Assembly: GCA_026394025.1 (NCBI GenBank)
Contig: JAPKZC010001020.1
Span: 1-5,060 of the forward strand
From: Candidatus Solibacter sp.
GTDB lineage: Bacteria > Acidobacteriota > Terriglobia > Bryobacterales > Bryobacteraceae
DNA: 5,060 nucleotides
Direction: 5' to 3'
Positions 1 through 5,060 of this stretch are shown piece after piece; positions within the stretch are counted from its first letter, which is position 1, and each line of letters opens with the position of its first letter. Made by a program: the position numbers and the translations under genes. Below the pieces are notes generated by a model that ran no database searches, had not been told where the DNA came from, and was given only the letters and a program-made list of their open reading frames with translations.

Positions 1-110
1 AACACTTTCCCTTCGCAATCGAGGATGTGGACAAACCAGCTCTCCTTGTCCTCGATATGACAGGGGTCGCCGAATCCGGTAATCCAGACGTTTAGATTAG
101 CTACACTCAT
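1..110 (-). CDS. Hypothetical small protein, N-terminal 36 residues (3' end outside window)
   Basis: An open frame starts at ATG 110-108 and runs off the window at position 1 with no stop. Its start is supported by a consensus AAGGAG eight bases upstream. The visible protein begins MSVANLNVWITGFGDP and continues with CHIEDKESWFVHILDCEG. It has no obvious signal peptide or membrane segment, and it contains two cysteines (residues 17 and 32) and two tryptophans. I do not recognise a family. The alternation of charged and hydrophobic residues (SWFVHILDCEG) suggests a beta-strand-rich small domain, but that is a guess. GC is about 49% by count over these 110 bases, against 63% in a counted 60-base sample of the TldD-like gene. 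It lies 93 bases beyond the permease stop on the same strand, so it could be the last gene of the operon or an independent unit. Confidence 0.65.
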   Translation of the reverse strand, partial: MSVANLNVWITGFGDPCHIEDKESWFVHILDCEGKV

Positions 111-203
111 TGATTTCTCTCCTTAGTCGAAGGGATTAGTCCCTCCAATGCCTGGATAGTGACCAATGGGCAAGAAACGTTTCACCGCGGCTGGGACTTA
201 CTC
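111..203 (-). other. Intergenic region between the fused permease gene and the small partial gene
   Basis: These 93 bases are visibly less GC-rich than the coding sequence. They hold a 10-bp perfect palindrome GAAACGTTTC (174-183), a direct repeat CCAATG (145-150 and 163-168), a small hairpin AGGGA-CTAA-TCCCT on the minus strand (144-131), and the ribosome binding site of the next gene. I see no clear -35/-10 pair and no hairpin followed by a T run. Either the small gene is read through from the operon or its promoter is not of the common sigma-70 form. Confidence 0.5.
119..124 (-). promoter_or_regulatory. Strong ribosome binding site of the small partial gene
   Basis: The minus strand reads TAAGGAGAGAAATCAATG. 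A consensus AAGGAG lies eight bases before the ATG at 110-108. This is the best evidence that the short frame running off the left edge is a real gene. Confidence 0.75.
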
Positions 204-2534
204 CTAACTGCGCATGCGCAGCAGGAGGTAGACGCCGGCCAAAGCGAAGACTACATCGGGGCCCCAGGCGGCCACCACCGGACTCAACTGGGCGGCATCG
301 CCCAACTTCTCGAACAACTGGCCGATGCCGAGATAGCCGATGGCGATCCCAAGGCTCAGGCCCACGCCCGCCATGGCGCCGCGATTGCCCACCAGGAAGC
401 CGAACGGAATCGCGATCATGGCCATGATCAGTGCGAACAGGGGCACCGAGAACTTGCGGAAGAGCCGCACTTGCAGTTTGACCGTGCCTTCGAAGCCGCT
501 CAAGGTCAGATCCTTGATGTAGCGATCGAGCTGCAGGAAGTTCATCTGCTTGTCCTGTAGCGCTTCCTTGAGAAAATAGTCCGGCGGCTCGGTCAGCTCG
601 GGAAAAGTCGTAGCCTGAAACGCATTGTACTTTTCAAGAAACGCGCCCTTGTATTCGCAGGTCCAGCCGTCCTCGAATACCCAGGTCTTCAGCGGAACGC
701 TCCAGCGAGCCTGGCGGGCGAATATCTGGCGCACCAGGCGGAAGGTCCTCGGCTCCAGCTCGAAGACGCTGGCCTCATTCATCGAGCTCTCTTCGCCCGA
801 TTTGTCGAAGTACTTGTAATTGAAGATGCGCGAGGAGTTATAGCCCATGATCCACTTACGGTCGGGCCTCAGATAGGTCTGGGTGGCGCGGCCCTTGATC
901 TGGTCGCGCAGCGCCTCCTGTTTGCGGTTGGCGCCGGCCACGTAGTAAAAATCGAACGCGAACAATCCGCCGCTCAGCAGCGTGCTGCCCACAAGGATGG
1001 GTGCCGCCAGCCGGAACAAACTCACCCCGCAGGCTTTGAAGGCAGTGATCTCGTTCTGCCTGCTCATCACGCCGAAGGCCGCCAGCACGGCGACCAGTAT
1101 GCTGGGCGGCAGCATCTCATAGACCAGTTGTGGCGTCAGGAAGAATAGGTAAGTGAACATCTTCCACAGCGAGATGTTATTGCGCAGCATATCGCTGATG
1201 AGTTCGAAGAAGTTGAAGATCAGGACCAACGATACAAAACTGGAAAGCATCAGCACCAGGTAGGTGAGGAAGGTCGAGAGGATGTAGGTATCCACCAATT
1301 GTGGCAGCAGGGGCAACCGCCAACCGGCCAGCCCCGAGCGGTCCGCGCCTACGGCGCGGGCCTTCAACGCCTTGAAGAAATCCGCCACCCGCCCGCGCAG
1401 GTCGCCGAAGAAATCGCTATCGCCGGGCTTTTCCAGGCGCGCCAAAAAAATCAGCCCCGCCAGGAAGAACACGGCGTTGGGCAGCCATAGCGCCACCGGC
1501 ACGGGGAGCGTCTTCTGGCGCGCCAGGCCGAGCAGCGAGACAAACGCCAGGTAGTAGCAGAAAAACGCCACGAAGATCGCGTTGACGTATCCGGCGGCGC
1601 GCCCGCCCTTGCGTGTGGCGATGCCCAGCGGAATCCCCACCATCGCCAGCATCAGGCACGCCACGGGCAGGGCGAAGCGCTGGTGCAGTTCGATCTGGCA
1701 CTCGACCCAATCCGGTTTGCTGCTTGGGTAGGCCATCAACTGGCGGGTGCTCATGCCCACCGAACGCAACGGAGTCCAGGAGGGCGGCGAGGCATCCAGC
1801 GCCTGCTGGCCGGAGGGGGCCACGGTATCGTGCGATATCTGGTCCTTGCTCATCTCGTGGGTGGAGTAATTGCGCAGCGAGAGTTGGATGCGATTGTTCT
1901 TGAAATCCGGGAAGGCGATGGCTTCCTCCGCCACCGTGATCAGCGGACCCTGCGCCTTATCGCGCATCCCGCTCGACCGCTTCTCCGGATTCGCAACGTC
2001 GGCCACGAAGATGTGGCGCCACACCCCTCCCGGACGGACGTCGCCGACATACAGAATGGTGTTGGGGAAATTCTCCACGAACACGCGCGGCGTGATATCG
2101 GCGCTGAGCTGCGTGGCCTCCAGGCGGTTCTTGATATCGGTGTATTTGCGAATTGAATCCGGCGTCAGGCGAAGCGTCGCCAGTGCCGCCACGCCCATGC
2201 CCAACGTGGCGAACAGCAGCACCGGTGCAACCACTTTGCGGCTGGAGACGCCGGCGGCGCGCATCGCCGTGATTTCCCCATCCGCCGCCAGTCGGCCCAG
2301 CCCGATCAGAATGCCCACCAGCACGCCGAACGGGATGGTGAACGGCAGCACGCTGGGAATCGCCAGGGCGAACAACTGGAGCACCAGCCCCGCATTCGCG
2401 TTGCTGCTTTTCACCAGCAGTTCGAAAACCGGGTCTACCTTCCGCAGGTAGAGAATGAACGTGGCCAGCAGCGTGCCCAGCACCGCGCTTGAGAAGATCT
2501 CGCGAAAAATATACCGGCCCAGCAGCCGTAGCAC
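204..2534 (-). CDS. Fused LptF-LptG type LPS-export permease (two YjgP/YjgQ domains in one chain)
   Basis: A 776-residue inner-membrane protein made of two LptF/LptG (YjgP/YjgQ) permeases in tandem; the separate E. coli proteins are 366 and 360 residues. Half one (1-365) has membrane segments near 13-31, 50-80, 101-122, 287-306, 314-336 and 345-365, with a periplasmic beta-jellyroll region at about 123-285. Half two (409-776) repeats the plan: segments near 418-440, 458-488, 508-530, 695-715, 720-740 and 752-773, and a periplasmic region at about 531-690. The coupling-helix motif that contacts LptB appears twice, GEITAMRAAGVS (86-97) and NEITAFKACGVS (494-505), each with the conserved glutamate (E87, E495). 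The segment around the fourth helix also repeats (LPVACLMLAMVGIPLG, VPLFALIMAMIAIPFG). In the known system LptB2FG extracts LPS from the inner membrane and passes it to LptC. Six helices per half put the 43-residue linker (366-408) in the cytoplasm, so the fusion is topologically sound. The GTG start gives MLRLLGRYIFREIF, a typical family N-terminus. The gene follows the TldD-like pair after 10 bases. Confidence 0.92.
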   Translation of the reverse strand: MLRLLGRYIFREIFSSAVLGTLLATFILYLRKVDPVFELLVKSSNANAGLVLQLFALAIPSVLPFTIPFGVLVGILIGLGRLAADGEITAMRAAGVSSRKVVAPVLLFATLGMGVAALATLRLTPDSIRKYTDIKNRLEATQLSADITPRVFVENFPNTILYVGDVRPGGVWRHIFVADVANPEKRSSGMRDKAQGPLITVAEEAIAFPDFKNNRIQLSLRNYSTHEMSKDQISHDTVAPSGQQALDASPPSWTPLRSVGMSTRQLMAYPSSKPDWVECQIELHQRFALPVACLMLAMVGIPLGIATRKGGRAAGYVNAIFVAFFCYYLAFVSLLGLARQKTLPVPVALWLPNAVFFLAGLIFLARLEKPGDSDFFGDLRGRVADFFKALKARAVGADRSGLAGWRLPLLPQLVDTYILSTFLTYLVLMLSSFVSLVLIFNFFELISDMLRNNISLWKMFTYLFFLTPQLVYEMLPPSILVAVLAAFGVMSRQNEITAFKACGVSLFRLAAPILVGSTLLSGGLFAFDFYYVAGANRKQEALRDQIKGRATQTYLRPDRKWIMGYNSSRIFNYKYFDKSGEESSMNEASVFELEPRTFRLVRQIFARQARWSVPLKTWVFEDGWTCEYKGAFLEKYNAFQATTFPELTEPPDYFLKEALQDKQMNFLQLDRYIKDLTLSGFEGTVKLQVRLFRKFSVPLFALIMAMIAIPFGFLVGNRGAMAGVGLSLGIAIGYLGIGQLFEKLGDAAQLSPVVAAWGPDVVFALAGVYLLLRMRS
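208..221. repeat. 14-bp perfect palindrome at the end of the permease gene
   Basis: CTGCGCATGCGCAG is a perfect inverted repeat that ends two bases before the TAG stop codon (206-204) of the fused permease gene and encodes its last residues. As RNA it can fold into a 5-bp G/C-rich stem with a CAUG loop. No run of U follows on the minus strand, so it is not a standard terminator. It may simply reflect the codons for Leu-Arg-Met-Arg-Ser. Confidence 0.5.
1350..1415 (-). repeat. Two-copy 11-residue repeat in the LptF-LptG linker
   Basis: Residues 374-384 (DFFGDLRGRVA) and 385-395 (DFFKALKARAV) of the fused permease are two adjacent copies of an 11-residue unit. Each has Asp-Phe-Phe, a leucine at the sixth position, an arginine or lysine after it and a further arginine two residues on. 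Eleven residues is three helical turns, so this part of the cytosolic linker probably forms an amphipathic helix with the Phe and Leu residues on one side. Confidence 0.55.
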
Positions 2535-2540
2535 ACCGTA

Positions 2541-2546
2541 TCCCTT
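2541..2546 (-). promoter_or_regulatory. Ribosome binding site of the fused LptF/LptG gene
   Basis: The minus strand reads TAAGGGATACGGTGTG. AAGGGA overlaps the TAA stop (2547-2545) of the upstream gene and lies six bases before the GTG at 2534-2532. The match is moderate. It supports the GTG start, since the next methionine in frame is residue 91, inside the first permease half. Confidence 0.6.
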
Positions 2547-4281
2547 ACCGCGTCATGTCCGGCGCGGGAACCACCGGCAATTTCGGCAGTTCCTCTTCCG
2601 CCGGGTGCAATTCCAGATCGTCGATCAGGATGGAGGGGGCCACCACGCAGGTCTCCGCCGTGAAGCCGGCCCCGCCGACTAATGCAAACGGCGCGGCATT
2701 GTCCATGTACTCGAAGGCCGCGCTATCGTCGCCCGCCGCCAGGATGTCCTTCAGCGAGCGCACGTTGAATCCGCGGAAACGCATGCCGCGCACCAACTCC
2801 TCGCGCCCGTCCGGATAGACCTTATATACCAGAATCGGCAGGCTCACCGGACGGCCGCCCTGCTGGCCCGTCATCAGGCGGCGCACTTCATCCAACCCGG
2901 CCGTCGAAGGGAAATCCATCTTGCGCACGATGATCCCGTATGGCTTGTTGCGGGTACGGCACAGCTCGATCAGCCTCTTCTTCAGCTCGGCGACCGTGAC
3001 CGGCTCGCTGGTGCTCACGAACAGGTTGCTGAAGTTGGCCGCGCTTGCCCCGGAACTTCCGGGCAGGCGAGCGCGCCCGTTGGAGCCTTCGTACCCGCGG
3101 ACCGGCTGGCGTGTCAGCAGGTAGTTCTTCAGCACGCCCTTTTCGATCAGCCTTAGCGCCTTCGGGGCCACGCCTTCGCGATCCACCGTGTAGCTGCCGA
3201 ACAGGGGACGGCCGCGCCATTCCTTCTGCGTCGGGTCATCCACCACATCGAAGGTGTCGGGCAGCACGCGTGCCCCCATGCGTCCATCCAACTCGCTGTT
3301 CTGTGTCCCGCCACCGCGGCCGCCATCGCCCACCGGGCGCCGCGTGAGCGAAAGATTCCGCGCCAGCACTACGGCAAAAATCTGCGCACCCGCCAAGCCC
3401 TCAAACAGCACCGGGCCGCTGTAATCCTCGCCCTTGGGTGCTTTCGCCAGCGCCACCACGTTCTCCGCCAGTGCGGTGATGCCACGGCGCAGTTCGGCGT
3501 CACTGGGCAGATGTGCGGCATCGAAAGCGTGGAACGTCACCGCATCGCGCAGGCTCATTCCATCGGCCGCCTGCGCCACCGCCCGCGCCCGAATCAGCGC
3601 CGCGCTCTCCGGTTCGCGCACTTCCGTGCCCTCGGAGTTCACCAGGTGCAAGCCACCCTCGCTGACATCCAGTTCCACGCCCGAGTTCTTGACGTCGGGA
3701 TACTGCGTGAAAACCGCTGACAGCGTCCGCATGCGCCCGGCCCATTGCTCCTCATCCAATACCAGGCGCTTGATGGGCCGTACCGATTTCACCGGATCGG
3801 CATGCGCGAAATCGTTGAGCAGTTCGTTTTGCTGCATGTTGCGCATGGCCGCCCGCTTGCGTGAGATGGCTTCCACCGATGATTTGTAGGCCGAGTCTGC
3901 CAGCAGCCAGAAGTAACGCCGCAACAGCGGGTAGGAATCTTCCAGCGGGAACCGTTCCAGATCGTAACGCGACCCGCCGCCGAAGCCACTGCCCGCGTAG
4001 TTGCCGTTGTCAAATTTGTAGTCGCCCACGCGCACGTGCACATCGGGCGCGCGAAACCGTTCCCTACGTCGCGAAAGCAAGCCGCCCAGATTCGCCGATA
4101 CGGCGAAGCTCTCCTGCTCGTCGATCACGTACTCGACGAAGTAGGGCGCCTCCAAATTGGCCAGCGACAGTTTGCGGGCGCGCTCGATCTCATCGCGCAT
4201 CGCCTGGAAAACGGGGTCGGCCGGAGGCGCTTGCGCGCTCAGCGCGCCCAGGCCCGAAGCCGCGATCTGGAGCCGCCTCAT
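2545..4281 (-). CDS. TldD/TldE-family protein lacking the HExxxH metal site (probable non-catalytic partner subunit)
   Basis: A complete 578-residue member of the TldD/PmbA family, about 100 residues longer than E. coli TldD (481) or PmbA (450). The ATG start is set by a strong Shine-Dalgarno and the ATGA overlap. The N-terminal domain covers roughly residues 25-290 and the C-terminal domain 290-555. It is paralogous to the upstream gene: compare NKPYG (445-449), YPDGREELVRG (489-499) and VLPDTFDVVDDPT (339-351). Where the upstream protein has HEIFGH, this one has AVVLAR (303-308), followed by a glycine-rich loop GDGGRGGG (318-325). The ligand cysteine is also missing: the aligned stretch is FEYMDNAAP, and the nearest cysteine is C545. 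It should therefore not bind the catalytic metal, as with E. coli TldE (PmbA), and probably forms a heterodimer with the upstream subunit. Residues 1-18 resemble a short, weak signal peptide ending AQA, but proline follows, so export is uncertain. The tail from 554 is acidic (DDLELHPAEEE). 'tldE' is plausible by role but orthology is unproven. Confidence 0.88.
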   Translation of the reverse strand: MRRLQIAASGLGALSAQAPPADPVFQAMRDEIERARKLSLANLEAPYFVEYVIDEQESFAVSANLGGLLSRRRERFRAPDVHVRVGDYKFDNGNYAGSGFGGGSRYDLERFPLEDSYPLLRRYFWLLADSAYKSSVEAISRKRAAMRNMQQNELLNDFAHADPVKSVRPIKRLVLDEEQWAGRMRTLSAVFTQYPDVKNSGVELDVSEGGLHLVNSEGTEVREPESAALIRARAVAQAADGMSLRDAVTFHAFDAAHLPSDAELRRGITALAENVVALAKAPKGEDYSGPVLFEGLAGAQIFAVVLARNLSLTRRPVGDGGRGGGTQNSELDGRMGARVLPDTFDVVDDPTQKEWRGRPLFGSYTVDREGVAPKALRLIEKGVLKNYLLTRQPVRGYEGSNGRARLPGSSGASAANFSNLFVSTSEPVTVAELKKRLIELCRTRNKPYGIIVRKMDFPSTAGLDEVRRLMTGQQGGRPVSLPILVYKVYPDGREELVRGMRFRGFNVRSLKDILAAGDDSAAFEYMDNAAPFALVGGAGFTAETCVVAPSILIDDLELHPAEEELPKLPVVPAPDMTR

Positions 4282-5060
4282 TTCGCTCCTCCCTTGTTGT
4301 TCTCCATGCTGGTGGGTTCGGGGAGGAGCGGTGGCCGGTCGTTCGCCTTGGCCTTTTTCTTGTTTTTGATCTCCGACACCAGAATGGCCGGCGCCACGGT
4401 GGAAACCGGCACACTGCCCGATTCCGCGCCGCAGTAGCCGTTGAAGACTTCCTGCTTGTCCGACGTTGCCAGTATCTTCGAGAAACTCGAGAGCGGCGTG
4501 CCCACGATGTCCGCCCCCCGCACCAGTTCGTCGGGACGCCCGTCGGCGTACACCCGGTAGACGATCACCGGAATCACCTTGAACGCCTGCAAACCGGCGC
4601 GCTGCGTGGTAGTGAAGCCGCCCATGATATCGCGGAAATAAAGGCCGTACGGCTTGTTCTGCTTCTTCACCTCGTCGAGCAGCATCTGGCGTAGCCGCGC
4701 CTCGGGAACCGCATTGGTGGATTCCACCAACAGGTTGCTCTGCCGCGACACCACTTCCAGCCCCGGCTGGCGGCGCCCGTGCCCGTTGGATTGTGGAAAG
4801 CCCTTGATGGGCGAGCGCGACATCAGGAACGCCTTCAGCACGCCCTTGTCCACCGCCGTGATGGGACGCCCCTTGACGCCTTCATCGTCATAGTCGTACC
4901 AGCCGTTGAGATCGATGCCGCCGGCCTTGCGCCGCGTGGGGTCGAAGATCACGCTGAGGAACTCGGGCAGCACTTTGTTCCCGACGCTCTTGGTGAACGT
5001 CTGCCCTTCGCTTTCGTCCTTCTGCCGGTGCCCTTCCACGCGGTGGCCGAAGATCTCATG
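4278..5060 (-). CDS. tldD: TldD-like zinc metallopeptidase, catalytic subunit (C-terminal 260 residues; 5' end outside window)
   Basis: This is the C-terminal part of a TldD/PmbA-family (peptidase U62) protein. The frame stays open to the window edge, and its first visible residues are HEIFGHRVEGHRQ, the HExxxH metal-binding motif of TldD (codons at 5060-5043). A GTG at 5037-5039 lies inside this motif and is not the true start. The third expected metal ligand, the family cysteine, is visible at residue 210 of the fragment (GYCGAESG, codon 4431-4433), so the site looks intact. Other family marks are VLPEFLSVIFDPT (30-42), NKPYG (135-139) and YADGRPDELVRG (171-182). From family knowledge, TldD with TldE degrades unfolded peptides or trims modified-peptide leaders; the substrate here is unknown. 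After the conserved end (about residue 230) comes a 30-residue tail, first lysine-rich (KNKKKAKA) and then proline-rich. Its stop overlaps the next gene's start. Any export signal would lie outside the window. Confidence 0.9.
   Translation of the reverse strand, partial: HEIFGHRVEGHRQKDESEGQTFTKSVGNKVLPEFLSVIFDPTRRKAGGIDLNGWYDYDDEGVKGRPITAVDKGVLKAFLMSRSPIKGFPQSNGHGRRQPGLEVVSRQSNLLVESTNAVPEARLRQMLLDEVKKQNKPYGLYFRDIMGGFTTTQRAGLQAFKVIPVIVYRVYADGRPDELVRGADIVGTPLSSFSKILATSDKQEVFNGYCGAESGSVPVSTVAPAILVSEIKNKKKAKANDRPPLLPEPTSMENNKGGAK
4286..4293 (-). promoter_or_regulatory. Ribosome binding site of the 578-residue TldD/TldE-like gene
   Basis: On the minus strand the sequence reads AAGGGAGGAGCGAAATGA. 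A near-perfect Shine-Dalgarno (GGGAGGAG) ends four bases before the ATG at 4281-4279. The ATG overlaps the upstream stop TGA (4280-4278) as ATGA. The site lies within the last codons of the upstream gene and fixes the start of the downstream one. The overlap suggests translational coupling and roughly matched production of the two subunits. Confidence 0.8.

Noticed and set aside
131..144. Terminator after the fused permease gene
   Set aside because: The AGGGA/TCCCT stem is only 5 bp and is not followed by a T run on the minus strand. The stem at 208-221 also lacks a T run.
133..166. Sigma-70 promoter for the small gene (TTGGTC ... TAATCC on the minus strand)
   Set aside because: The spacing between the two boxes is 22 bases and both match poorly, so I cannot support it.
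159..560. 133-residue plus-strand frame starting in the intergenic gap
   Set aside because: It starts outside the permease gene but runs almost wholly antisense to it. The His/Gln/Glu-rich product looks like a reverse-strand reading of membrane helices.
1417..1710. 97-residue minus-strand frame inside the permease gene
   Set aside because: It is a shifted reading of the fourth to sixth membrane segments. The true frame is continuous through here, so there is no frameshift to explain.
1683..2451. Two overlapping plus-strand frames (157 and 193 residues)
   Set aside because: Both are antisense to the first half of the fused permease, which has clear family motifs and membrane topology. Neither product shows a domain.
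2888..3220. 110-residue minus-strand frame inside the TldD/TldE-like gene
   Set aside because: It is an alternate frame within a well-supported gene, very Arg-rich, with no sign of independent translation.
3861..4694. 277-residue open frame on the plus strand
   Set aside because: It lies antisense across the two TldD-family genes and their junction. The product is rich in Arg, Pro and Ala, resembles no family I know, and has no convincing ribosome binding site. It is a by-product of high GC.
2545..5060. Modified-peptide (RiPP) biosynthesis cluster suggested by the TldD/TldE pair
   Set aside because: No precursor with a repeated or Cys/Ser/Gly-rich core, cyclodehydratase, radical SAM enzyme or peptide exporter is visible. 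The pair alone is not enough.

Overview
The window reads as one compact stretch of a GC-rich Gram-negative chromosome. All credible genes lie on the minus strand, so transcription runs from position 5060 towards position 1. In that order they are: the C-terminal 260 residues of a TldD-type metallopeptidase, cut by the window edge exactly at its HExxxH motif; a 578-residue TldD/TldE-family paralogue that has lost the metal ligands; a 776-residue protein that joins two LptF/LptG-type permeases in one chain; and, after a 93-base gap, the first 36 codons of a small unrecognised protein that runs off position 1.

The first three genes look like one operon. The first two overlap by ATGA, and the second and third are 10 bases apart, with the third gene's ribosome binding site overlapping the stop codon of the second. 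No promoter is visible for this group, so it probably lies beyond position 5060. No convincing rho-independent terminator follows the permease gene, so the small gene may be read through.

LPS-transport permeases imply a diderm, LPS-bearing bacterium. Tandem long TldD-family proteins and a double LptF/LptG permease, with GC near 60-63% in the sampled coding sequence, fit Acidobacteriota (Solibacter/Bryobacter-like). This is an inference from protein style, not a proof.

The two peptidase-family proteins probably form a TldD/TldE-like heterodimer: one subunit carries the metal site and the other lost it, much as E. coli TldD pairs with TldE (PmbA). The permease would supply both transmembrane halves of the LptB2FG exporter from one polypeptide; LptB and LptC are not here. 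Why a peptidase pair is coupled to LPS export is unknown, and this is the main point of interest. I see no RNA gene, CRISPR array, insertion sequence or tRNA. The plus strand holds only antisense shadow frames.
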